DNA of 64,000 nucleotides from Halichondria panicea. Lineage: Eukaryota > Porifera > Demospongiae > Suberitida > Halichondriidae. How positions within the stretch are numbered: the first letter of the stretch is position 1; each line of letters opens with the position of its first letter. The notes under the pieces are model-generated. The model saw only the letters and a program-made list of their open reading frames with translations, searched no databases and had not been told where the DNA came from. The stretch is taken from NCBI RefSeq assembly GCF_963675165.1, contig NC_087382.1, positions 3,201,963-3,265,962 of the forward strand, read 5' to 3'. Of the stretch, positions 23,625-36,600 are shown in pieces. A program made the position numbers and the translations under genes.

Positions 23625-24838
23625 ACGAAAGAATTGAACGAATCACTGCATAGACATTGTAATTGTCATAGCGTTATTTGCTGAGATTTATTTATTTTTG
23701 TGCAAAAAGTTGGAATTGAATGAATTATGTGATCTCATGATATATAGGCGGTAGAACAAATATCTCGTGTTACAAAGAAGCCCTTAATGGTGACCACATT
23801 GCGAGCTTAAAGCACAACAACAGCTAAAGTGTCCTCATCCACCGTCTGTATCCCAGAGAGTGGTGGGTCTGTGTATTAGCATGGTATGCTGTACGTAGCA
23901 ACCAGCCAGGGTAAACATTATAGTCAACCTGTTGAAAAAAAATTGCCTTAATTATAATTAATTAAGAGGTATCATTTCTGTTAATTGTGTTTTTTTTATT
24001 AGCAATATAATTAGTGGAATTGCAGTCGTAATTAGGTGACCTCTCCCAGGCGTAGTATGTTCCTATCCTCACCTCCCCCACGCCATGGCCATTAGATACA
24101 CGCTTGATGAATAGGTGATTTAATTATGCTCACTTGTATTATACTCTCGTTTGCATCAATTTTTAATTAAGATTATGACTACCGGCCGGTGTGATGATTG
24201 CACTGTACATGCAGGTATATAGCTAGCATAGTCCGGTCACCTCCTCCCTGGCGTAGAATGCTTGCCTCCCACACACGATCACTCAACACCCGCCATTAGA
24301 TACACGGCTTATGAATAGATAACTCAATCACAATTCTCAGCATATGTTCTCGCCGTGTGTTGCAAATTAGTTATGGCTTGTAGCTAGAGCAGTAATTGCT
24401 TCCTAGCCTGTCCAATTTGACCACCTTTGGATTAGTCTGTAGCGAAGACATGCCAAAGTCGTCTGTACATGCAGTAAATATATTATATTCAAGGGAAGCC
24501 ATAACAATGGGAACACTGATTTTCAAATTACCTATATATAGTTAACAACATACCACCAAACCACGGGCCGTGACAGTTATAATTATAGCGATAAATATTC
24601 TTAAAACACAACACAAACTTATACACATTATTTCATAAAGTGATTGATTACACACAAAGTAACAAAGTATATAAATGACAAACAGAAATAAAATAAATTA
24701 TTTGAATGTTTATAATTATTTTATAATTATCATAATAATCAAGTTTCCCATCAAGATATAAACAAGTTTCTCATTTGTAAATAATCAACTCCTGCTTGCA
24801 TGTATTATTTTGTGTACCTTCATCTTCTGTGTGCAGAG
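23625..24838. other. intergenic region between convergent ACER3 and CASC3
   Basis: AT-rich, no credible coding frame. It contains a diverged direct repeat of about 100 bp (24034-24130 and 24234-24330) sharing ccattagatacac, tgaatag and a preceding ggcgtag..tg block. 3' UTRs of both genes must lie here, but I could not assign polyadenylation sites. Confidence 0.5.
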
Positions 24839-26563
24839 TTATGGCTCATCCTGTAATGAAAGCAACAATCAATAAGAGGCTTATATAAGAGCTACTACTA
24901 CAGATCTTGAAACCCCACCCACTTATTGTATTGTACGATGGCAATGCAATAGTGGGCTTATTCTCTCACCAAAGCAACTCATCCAAAACATTACACTATC
25001 TACCACAAATAATAGAGCGCAAGAAGCTGGGAAATAATTAAGTGGCCAATGTTTACAACTTTTTTTTAAACACACCCACGCCCACGCACACACACCCTAG
25101 ATTAGAATATTGGCCTGCAGTTGCTACGGCCTGCAGTTGTTACGGCCGCTGGTATTAGCATTGTTCCCACGCAATACACTAAGACAATTATGTCTTTTGT
25201 CTACAATTCTTGGCTGCTAGGCAACCCGCCTTGTAGACCCTAGCCAACACCTAACCTAGTACATTTAGTGGTATAATACAGGACACAGTTTCGTCTGCAG
25301 TCTAGTACAAAACGCCCACGCGGAAGCAATGTGTAAAAATTTGGTTGGCAATTCTAATAAGTTCACATGGCTGAAGGATGCACAGATTATTAAGCAGTAC
25401 AAATTGGTGGTCAGGTTTACAAAACAAACAAATGATATACAAATACAATAGTACGTAGGCGCAGACAATGTACACTGCACGTACGTACACTGCCACTTAC
25501 TTACATTATATACAAGTAACTGTATGTAAATAAACCAGCTTGAATACTGTATTACTAGAATGTTTTGCGAGCATCAAACATAATTATGCAATTTTGCATG
25601 TTTTGATCGCTTTGCAAAAATATAATCGCAAAAACCTATACCAGTACATGTACTTGTATGACATCACAATTCTGTCAACAATGTCTGCTGATTTGCATGG
25701 TTTTTCTAATACAGTAAAGAAACTTAAGAGATGAATGCACTTTGACCCCACCCCCCACCCCCCACACAGCCTCACCTTAGGGGGTACAATAGGTATCGCC
25801 TGGCTACGAGATTTCCCGCCAGTCTGTTGCCATGGTGATTGCTGAGGTATGTGCTGTACATTAGGCACAAACAGTCCACTCGGGGTAGAGTGATAAAACC
25901 CCTCCCCTCCTGCCACGCCCATCTGTTGGTGAGGGATTTCCCCTCCACTGGGATGAGCAGGACGGTCGTGCAGTGTATGCATGGCTGGTATTCCACCCTG
26001 CAACATAGACTGCTGTAGTGCCTGTGAGGAAAGAGAGAGATACTATAGTACATCTACCAAGAGCCTAAAAAACAACTTTTCTAGCCTGTTTCTTATTATC
26101 TATTGATACTTTTTTTTATCGATACTATATTTCAAATGAAGATACATGCATGTATAAATCCACCAAAAGCCTAATCGATATCATAGAGCTCGTAAAGAGC
26201 TACAAAATGCAAAGTTATACACTAAGAGTAAAATAATTAATAGTACCTACGAAGAGATGTGTACATAGTGTAACCAACCTGCTGTTGTTGTTGCTGAAAC
26301 CACAGGTACTGCATTTGCTGCATCATCATAGGGTTCTGCTGAGCCATGAGTGCAGCCTGGTAGCCCAATAACTCAGGGTTGGAAGCCATCATCTCTTGTT
26401 GCATCTGAAACATTTTGATGTGTGCCTCTGAATCAAATTGTATGGGCTGTGAGGGGTGTGGGGGTTGTGTGACTTGTGAGGGGTGTGGGGGTGTGGGGAG
26501 GAGGCCATCGGTGGAGGGTTGTACTGAAGGGGTCGTGGTCAACGAGCTAGAGGAAGGATATGC

Positions 26564-26602
<39 letters not shown>

Positions 26603-26613
26603 TGTGTGTGTGT

Positions 26614-26656
<43 letters not shown>

Positions 26657-26664
26657 TGTGTGTA

Positions 26665-26737
<73 letters not shown>

Positions 26738-27598
26738 GTGTATCTGTGTGTGTGTGTGTGTGCGCGAGAATGTGGAGGCTACTCAACCCACTGCACCTGC
26801 CCACAGCATGGGAAGTGGGTTTTGAGGGCAAGACCTTCCCCTAACCACACACCAAATCAAAGACACAAAGAAAACAATGCAATGCACACAATGGGGACCC
26901 TCTCTGTCTCTCCGGTCAATGGCTCCGCTCAAATTAGCCTCCTTTCAACTCTAGAGAGCTATATCAAATGAAATAGACAGGAAGGAAAATATAAAAGCGA
27001 ACTAATTCCAGACAAAAGCTAGACATGAAAAAATGCTCCTTTTTAGAACGCTGTGTAGGACACACAGAGGCCCGCAAAGAAATGTTTGAATTATTGATAC
27101 AGAGGGATACAAAACCAACTAGTCAACACATAAGCCATAATATCTGAGCCTGCTAATACTAGAAAGAGGTCCAATGAAACATGAGTCACTTACTAGTGGA
27201 TAGAATGGCATAATCGCAACATTATGGTCTAGTGTACACATTTGGCTGCCCTGATCATCAAAGGTTTAAGTATATTGACCGCTCTGCCGTGTGTCTAATG
27301 TTTCAAATTGTCTGTCTAACGAATTAAATCAGCTTAGCACGTACGAAATATGTACTCTCAGCTTCTTAATGCACATCTAACCATCATCATGCTATTGCTT
27401 TCAAATATACAAACAACCTTGGCCCTAGGCCATGTGCTGTACTGTACACCTGTGGACACACTGGCTAATTATTATATACATACAAGTAAGATAATGTAAT
27501 GTACACCTGATCATTGTCATACACTTTTTGCTATTACTGTTTCAAATACACAACTCTTGGCTTTGGGCCATGTAGCTGTAGGATACGGTAAAGCTGAC

Positions 27599-27662
<64 letters not shown>

Positions 27663-30600
27663 TGTGTGTGCGTGTGTGTATTCCAGCTGTAACTGCTCAA
27701 CAGTTGCAATGCGCCGCGACGAAGCTTCTATACAAATGTCTTATGTAATTAGTAACCTTTATGTAATTATACCCACAAGTAAGAGAGGCTGCTGGTTGGT
27801 GGTGATTGGCCTCTAACATGATTAATATCCACATGAAGGCCATTGTATGCACAGACACAAGGCTCCACAAATCAATATCAAATTGGATGTAATTACCATT
27901 TAAACAGGGTATGCTTTAAACTGTAATTAGAATCATAAATATATACCACTGATGATTAAATACATACCCTGCCCTACATGTTCATATTTCAGATCATTTT
28001 ACTCGAAATAAAAAACTGAGCAGCTTCACAAAATAGCATTTAAAGCCCTACAATGTACACAAGGCAATTGCCTCTCTATTATAATAACCATCCAGGCACC
28101 CTCCATTATCGGCTACGACCGTGACCTTTAACCTTTGCGTACCTGCGTCCTCAGTCTTTTGTCTCCTCGTTGAGTACCTCTTTGGTCGACCCACTCCAGC
28201 GGGGAACTGTGGTAGAACCTCCTCTGGTTGTTTGCTGCCTCCCTCAGCGGCCAGCTTCTCTCTGTTAGTCTGGAGGGACACTCTGTTAGAGGGACTGGTC
28301 TGTGCTACCTGGTTTGTGTTTGTTGATTCTTGGTCTTGAGTAGCTGGTGGATTTGGACTGCTTTTGGTCACTACAGAAGTAATACATGATTGAAATTATA
28401 CCTTGACAATCACACTACGTTATAAATGTTACAAGCAACTCCATATATATACCACACATGTATATTAGCAGTGTGAGCCTTAACTATTAGCCTCCTTCGC
28501 AGCCTCTCCTTTTTCTGTTCTTTGTCACAGAAGAGAAATATTGGAGGAACAAAGAAAGAAAGAAGGAAGCAACTAAGAAAAAGGAGAGCCTGCCTTGCTA
28601 AGTCGCGTGATCCCCTACTGACGTAGACAAATTTTAACGAGCGTGGGCGAGAGAAAACCTCAATAACTGTCCTCCCACACAGTACTTGGAGCGCATTTAC
28701 CAGGAACATAATCTGTTATGAACAGTACAGTACAGTGCAGTAGAGTCAGCCTTTGTGAGACCTTTAGTCAGTAGAGGAAGTATGAAAGACTAGAGTAGAG
28801 TAGACTATACTGCTGTAATAATTATATCATATCTACTAATCAAGTGGGTCTGTTCTGAACTCAGGAAAAAAAACTGAGCTAAATTTAGATATTTAGTCTC
28901 TTAGTTCTTTACTAGGTAAGCCCTCGTCTACGATGTTGATTCTGGCTTACTATCTACGATGCTAACAGCTTTTATTTAGAGTTTGCAATGCGTAGGCATG
29001 CTGTAGCTTTTTGCTCTGTCAGGCTCCGCCCAGCTAGTGATTGCCCACGTTCATTTTCACTTGTCTACCACTCGTCTACCGTCACGCGACTTAGCAAGGC
29101 AGGCTCTCCTTTTTCTTAGTCTCTTCCTTCTTTCTTTCTTTGTTCCTCCAATTAGTCCCGTATTTTATCTTATTGAACTATGACAAAGAACAGAAAAAGG
29201 AGAGGCTGCGAAGGAGGCTACTTAACTATAGTACTGTATACTATGTTATTGTCAACATTAATTATATACATGTACAAGCATTTATAACACTGGTCAGTGG
29301 TGATTGGTACAGTGGATTGTAGTACTAGCACTTGCAACAGAGAATTGCAAACAGCAAACCACAAGTTAGATTGTTAGATATGAATCATTAATCAGGGCCA
29401 TTAAAAGGGGAAGAAAAGACAGAACCTAATCTACCAAAAAGGGAAAGTTGGGGCATCGCCCGGTTTCCGTGAAACTTCGTTTCACAGAAACCGGGCGACG
29501 CCCCAACTTGATTATGTACTTGACAGGAGTATGATGCATTCAAAAGTTAGGGAAATTACTTATTGATTTGTAAAGAAATGAAGAAAAGTCCCTGAAAAGT
29601 CCCTCAAGAGGGAATTGAACACACGCCTTATCTATCATATGATCTACGAAGCCACCACCCTAACCACTAAGCCACTCTCAGAGATCTTTATAAGCCTATA
29701 CAGATACAGGTTTAGGGTTTTAGGCAAATCTTTTTTATTATCTAAAATATTATTGTGGTTTTGCTGTTAGGCAGTTCTCTGTTGCAAGTGCACTGCGATC
29801 CACTGTACGTAACTACAGACAAAATAACTCCATCACCAGACAAAAACAAGGCCTAGCTTACTACATCAAACAGGCAATTAATAATGTTAATTTTGATACT
29901 GAAAATAGGCAATTAGCCAATAATATTATTCTGGGGCACATCCTTGATATACATGTACATGTACAGCCTCACAGTAGTACAGGTTGTGTACATGGGATAA
30001 CACAAATTTCAACCCCTAGCTCACCTGATAAAGAGCCGTCTCTCTCGTGAGCATCTCCTGTCATTGTCTCAATCGGTCGCCTACCCACACGTCTCTCTTG
30101 AGGGGTGTGGTCTCGTCCAGAACCACGCCCTCTACCACGCCCCTTGCGAACAACAAGCTCTCTACTCTTAGACAGTGAGCAAGTCATAGAATTACCACTC
30201 TCGCCTGATTCGCCAGTTTGCCTCGAAGTGTTAAAAAGAGATTTACTTCTAGGCGGAGTATTCTTAGATTCTGCTGATTCGACGCTTGATTTTGTATCTT
30301 TGGGCGATTTTGGGGAAATATTTTTTGGTTTTAAATTATTTTTGGGTGGTCGAGGAGATGTGCTTTTATCTCGCTGTGTGTTGAGTGTAGTGAGGTTTTG
30401 TTGAGGTGGTTCGATACGTGGGGGCGTGTCATGTGACGTGTTGTCCACGTTCGGAGTGGGAGCGGAAGCGACAGGCCTGTAGGGGTTATAATTATATTAT
30501 ATAGTGGGGGAGGGGTTAAACAGGGTTGCAATAATTCAGGGAAATGAGGGTTACCGTATAGCGGGTATATTTCGAGGGTATAAATGTTGGTAGTTTTCGC

Positions 30601-33600
30601 TCATTAAGCATGTACCGCAAACATTTATAACCGCAAATTTAATATCGCATGCATACATGCATGCTGCAAAAAGGCCGCTATTCCACGAAAATTAAAATCT
30701 ACGAAAACCTTTCTAAAGGCATTTCCGCGAAAATGTATGTCCCGAAATATAATACCAGCTATACGGTATGTACATGTACATGTACAATGTATAGGGGTTA
30801 ACCAGACCTCCAAAAATGTAGGGGTTAATCAGGTTAAGGTACCAGAGGTGGAAGTGTACGACAGAGCTCATTCACTGGAAATGTAACGAACAAATTGCAT
30901 ACATTTTGGCAGTGCAGACACACACACATGAATAGCCCGGGGCAAACATTTGGATCAATGAATAAGTTGAACATATGTAATAAATTTGGTTTTAGTGTTA
31001 CAAACAGTATGCATGGGAACCAATCAACTGGGTACATGTCCTAGAATGTGACCAACACTGTGTTGATGTGCTGTGTGTGGTTACCGCATTACTAGAATGT
31101 TTTGTGAGCATCAAAACATAATTTATGCGATTTTGATCAAAATAAAATCTACAATTATACTGGGTACAGTACTTGTATGATATCGCGATCCAACGTGTAT
31201 GTTAGAGTGCAAAGTTTGCTGATTTGGACCGTTTGCAAATTAAGGTTTTCATGCGCCAAAACATTAATACGTATACAGACCATTGTGGTTGAGTGTGAGT
31301 GGCTGGATCCCCTCCTAGACTAGGCCACTCCTCCACTGGAGACCCATCTCTTCTAACAGCAGTAGCAGTAGGCCCACGCCTCTCGCCACCATTACTGCCT
31401 TCATTGTATGGCCTTCTCCTGCAGTCAGAGTTGTGAAAAGCATATCATTATACTGCCATTAGTATATGTACTATTACAGTAAAACATCACCCTGTAAGCG
31501 GCCACCCTCTATAATACAGCCAGGTCTCCATAGCATGTGTTTGGACCTGTGTTAGCAGGCCACCGTCTATAATACAGCCAGGTTAATGGGCCCCAAAGTC
31601 TCCATAGCATGTGTTTGGACATGTGTTAGCAGGCCACCCTCTATAATACAGCCACTGTTGGTCTGCCCCATGGGGTTACCACTATGCTTGACTGTACGGC
31701 TATGATAACACAATACACAGTACCTGTTAGGTTGACCCTGTGACCTCCCACCACCAGATCTCCTGTCCCGATCACGTGAACGTCCCTCAGAGTCACGTGA
31801 CCTCCCGTCCTGATCATGTGATCTCCTCCCTTCATCACGTGACCTCCTGTCCTGATCATGTGACCTTCTCCCTTCATCACGTGACCTCCCTGGCCGCTGT
31901 CTGTCCTCGTCCCTCCTCCTGAACCTCCTACCACCTCCACCCCTCACACCATCACGCCTACACACACACACACACACACAGGCACACTATAACAGACTAC
32001 TTGCACAAATTTTTTATTATGTACCATAAAAACGCTCGTAAGGCCACTCCTGATGAAAGACCAACTACGTCACACAATAGAATATCTCGGGGAGGGCAGA
32101 GACATAATGGGTACATTGTTAGAACAAATGCATCTTTTGTGGGTCACCTTCAAAGGTGCTATAAACAGTGATTCTTCGTCTAATGGTACCACAACAAAAC
32201 TTAGATTTCCAAGGGATACATTTGCGTCTGTGTATGTCCTTTCAACTCACTGCCTATTGCTCCAATATCTTGCATCCTGGCAAAGAAGACATTATTCATT
32301 AGAGCACACTTCAAACACTTGGGGCACATGTAATGACACTTCCACAGCCTCCCCAATTAAAAACAGACTACACAAATGAAAACATAAGTTATTAAGTTAT
32401 AGTGCAGAGTTAAAACAGTCTAGCCAACAAAAGTACATGTAACAATGTACAAATACATCCTTTATCAGGTAAGCCTTGGGCATAAACAAAAAGTTGTTTT
32501 GTTACCCAATAAGGGAGTCAAATTAAGCCAAGTGATTTTAACTAAGGTGAGAGTTCACTAGTGTAGACAGACATATCCAGGATATGACATCATTCAACAC
32601 CCCACAACAAGGAGATTGCCCGCCACCATATATTTTGAAATAACCCCTTTTCTCTTTCTTAGTAAATAACAAAAGGAAGTTTCTCGAATTCGAAACTTAG
32701 CCAAACCAAATGTTGCATACCCGGTACTGTCACTTAGTTAGTTACCATTCCTTATATGGAGTTTGTAGTTCTATTTATGTAGCTGTTGTTGATGATGACG
32801 TACACATGTCGAGAATATGCATGCAACAACGACGTGCCAAGTTGGAGATAAAACTAATATAAATAGGCTTAAAGTTTAGACATTTACCAACAGTGGCTGT
32901 ATTATAGAGGGTGGCCTGGTAACACAGGTCCAAACACATGCTATGGAGACTACACCATGTAGCAGTATTACAGACTTAGAGGGTGGCTTAATTGCTTAAA
33001 GAGGGGGCCACAATAGATAGGCTTCACCATGCAAAAAAAAACACATTTTCGTATACAAAATACATTGGCTTCCATAAATGGTATAGTATGGAGTATAGTA
33101 TTACAGTTGCTAAGATACTGAGCCATAACAATATGCTATACAGGATACGATGCTGTATGATGCAAATATACAGTACATAATGTGTTGAAAATTACCATAT
33201 TTGGCACTTGCCCCAAAACAAAACCCATCAAATAGATTCTATGTTAGTTTCTTACATAAGCTCAAAGGAATTCCTTTACGTGCGTCACTCGACAAGGAAA
33301 ATGAGAACAACCGTTTCTTACTAACCGTTTCTTACTACATATCACTACAAATTGGAGCATCTGATACTAACAGGTGCCCAGCATTAATGGCTTCTATTTC
33401 CAATTCTTAATCTCGATCCATTCAACACATAACTCTGTCTCTTTTATAGCCAAACATTTGGTAAACCCATGAGCCTAAGAGGTGGTTAGGTTAGTACCAA
33501 CCACCACCACCGACCAGACTGGGCACATCCCTGTGTACCGTATAGCGGGTAATTTTTTAGAGGTAAACCTTTTTTATTTTCGTGGGCAAGCTGACCTCCA

Positions 33601-36600
33601 TGAAAATCTAGGCGTGGTTTACCGGAACACATGCAATACAGTGCAGGCATTGAAAATCTCCGCAACAAAGTTTTTACCACACTAAAATTACCCGCTACAC
33701 AGAGCGAGTTAAAGGTTGATAATAAGTTGATATTTTGCATCACTACGAGTTCTGAACTCACTTTTTCTTTCTCCTCTCGTGATCGTGGTCCTTGTTGTGA
33801 CTCTACGTACAGGTCATGGGTCCATACCTCGATGCGATCCACACGACTACGAGGCTCCTCAAGTCTGTGTGGTGTGTGTGTGTGGGGGGTGTGGTGTGGG
33901 TGTGTGTGGGTGATTATTATAGCTACAGCTAGAGGAACACATAGCTATGTCTAAAAACAATAACAACTTAGACATGACACATTATTCCGATAATGAGGTT
34001 TATTTAATATTGGCAAATTAAACATTGGCCCAGCCTAAATATACACTATGGCACATAAACACTGGAGGTGCAATACCCACTCTGACATTTGTTGACATCC
34101 TGACTTGATAGAGGATTCAAGACAAAACTAGTAATTACAATAAGCCAGCTGTTACAATATCTTAACTGTCAGTCCATTGAAGCGAGAAATTTTGAAGGCA
34201 CGCACTCAACATTCTTGCCTCTAATAATAAATTTCGCGCTATACAAGTGTAAAGTATATTATACACGTGCGGCATGTTGCATCAGCCGTTAGCTATGTTT
34301 GTGGAGGATTGCTAAACCTCGAAAACAACAAAAATTAAGCGCCTCAAAAATTAAACGCTATACGGTATGATATAACGAAGCAAGAAAATTTTTTGGGGTG
34401 GAGGTCGAATTTCTCATCTATACAGCCAAATATCTTGACCACAAAACGACAAGATCAAATTACCATATTTTCTGATACAAAGGGGTTGGCACAAAACTGT
34501 GAAATAGATACTGCACAGCTACAAGCTACATATAATGTCTAATGGACCCCTACTCTTTGAAATAAGAGCTCCCTACATGTCATGCAGCTTTGAAATAAGA
34601 AGACTTCTCATATGAATCGCCGAAACCAGCCAAATTCCAGAACTGAATAGCATTAACCCCGCAGACTACATACTTGTTAACCAGTAAGACAGAGCATTAT
34701 TTAAGCACCTAAGATGTACCTATGTACCTCATTTTAATTATGTACAATATTGTAATACAGTAGGTTTCCTCACTGTGTGTAGTTGCACACACTCACGTTG
34801 GCCCTGGTTGTTCGTCATCTCCTAGTCGGTGGTCGTGTTGGAAGAACAGTCCCTTTGTAGGCACATACATGGGATTTTGTGTATCTTCAGTGGCCTGTTC
34901 TTCAGTGGCCTGTTCTTCAGTGGCTTGTTCTTCAGTGGCTTGTTCCTCAGTGGGGCCTTCAGGCTCTTCTTCAGTGGGAAATTCAGGCTCTTCTTCTGTG
35001 GCCTGTTCTTCAGTGGAGCTTTCAGGCTCTTCTTCTGTGGGAATTTCAGGCTGTTCTTCAGTGGGGCCTTCAGGCTCTTCTTCAGTGGGAATTTCAGGCT
35101 GTTTTTCAGTGGCCTGTTCTTCAGTGGGTTGTTTTTCAATAGGGCCTTCAGGCTGCTCTTCAGTGGATTGTTCTTCAGTGGGGCGTTCCTCAGTGGGTTG
35201 TACCTCAGTGGGGTCTTCAGGCTGTGACACGGGGAAGAGGATCACATGCATGAATCACATTATAACACATAAAGTATCTAGCAGCTCTTAATTACAATCT
35301 AGCTACAAAAAGTTTAAAGTTTCGAGTAGTACATGTAGTTTCTCACTTTCTGTGGCTCATCATCTTCACTAGCCCCGCCCACACCACCTCCCTCACAAGC
35401 CACACCCACACCACCACCCTCCTTAGTATCGGACTGCTCTGATGTCTGACTATCAACTGAAGAAGCTCTTCGTCTCCTGTGAAATAAGAAGAAGAAAAAA
35501 TGCACAGTCAGTAATCACCAAATACAATGATACTTTGTTCTTAAAAGTCAGAATTGTTTTTTTTTTTTTGTCTTTTATTTACCACCATCAATCATAGATA
35601 TAGGTACCACCAATTACAGACTCACAGTAATCACCACAAAACACTAATACAATGATACTTTGTACTTATTGAGAAAATGTATAGCTTTGTTTTATTCACC
35701 TCACGCACGCGTTCAAAAGTGACCACCTTTGACATTTTTAGGACCAACACACAGTGAGGCTTCACACACACACATACATAACACAGAATCCTGCTCAATG
35801 TACTAAACTACAACACCAGGTGCATGCATGCATGCAAGGGGGAACAAGTTACTTCTTTGTTGAAAGTGTTTACATTTGAGAAAGTGACACTACAGTACAC
35901 ATCCATTAGGTAGGAGAAAACACAGAAACACAGAAATTGAATTTGTTTTTGTTCCAGAGGCGGCATCCTATAATGATAACAAAGCAACACTAAGTAATCG
36001 AGTTATGGGCCATCAAGAGAAGCTCTCTAATCAAGCGTGATGTAACAAGGTATAACACGTACATGTGCAGTTAAGCATACATGTACTTAGTTTTTGTAGG
36101 TAGTCTAATAGCTAACCTTTGAAGAGATGCATAAACTTGCATAGCTCGACAATCGATCAATTCTTTAAAAAAACCAACCAATCCTTCTATTACATGTACA
36201 TCATTTTATTTATAGCTCTTTGGGACGTAAAACGGGCCACATTTGAAATCCTACAATATAAAAGATAGCGCACATCGAAAAACCTACATGTATGAATTGA
36301 GGTAACACCTAAAACCGTACAGCGGGTAATTTTTGTGGGGTAAAAAATTCAATCAAACACAGTGATTTTCGTGTTTATTGGACTTCATTACGTGCACTGC
36401 ATTGCAAGCGTTCCGGTAAACCACGCCTATGTTTTCGTGAAGGCCGGCCAGCTTGCCCACGAAAATAACAAATAGTTCACCCCACGAAAGTACCTGCTAC
36501 TAACACTGAAGCAGATGTTCCCACCACCCACACACACTAGCTATGTGCAGAGCAGGAAGTGACTAGAACATGCCTCACACGTAGCAACCAGGTTTGTTTA

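Larger units (their letters stand above)
29309..29808. mobile_element. 500-bp element with terminal inverted repeats, inner hairpin and tRNA-like box
   Basis: The ends 29309-29362 and 29752-29808 are imperfect inverted repeats sharing gtacagtggat and acttgcaacagagaa. Inside are a near-perfect 31-bp-arm hairpin (29445-29509) and, on the minus strand, a tRNA-like A box and B box (29610-29685). No coding frame. It is probably a non-autonomous element or a nested pair of elements. Confidence 0.6.

Noticed and set aside
29610-29685. Functional tRNA gene
   Set aside because: A and B boxes are recognisable, but acceptor and T stems do not close and the B box has a mismatch; treated as a tRNA-derived repeat.
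33486-33842. 118-codon minus-strand ORF extending the CASC3 exon 33762-33864
   Set aside because: The extension beyond the donor reads through a family-A MITE; splicing at gtgagttc to the microexon gives the family motif and closes the frame.
34829-35291. Plus-strand ORFs of 87-140 codons with FSGLFF, SSVACS or LQWPV repeats
   Set aside because: They are antisense shadows of the TEEQ coding repeat in CASC3; a 15-bp unit keeps every frame open.
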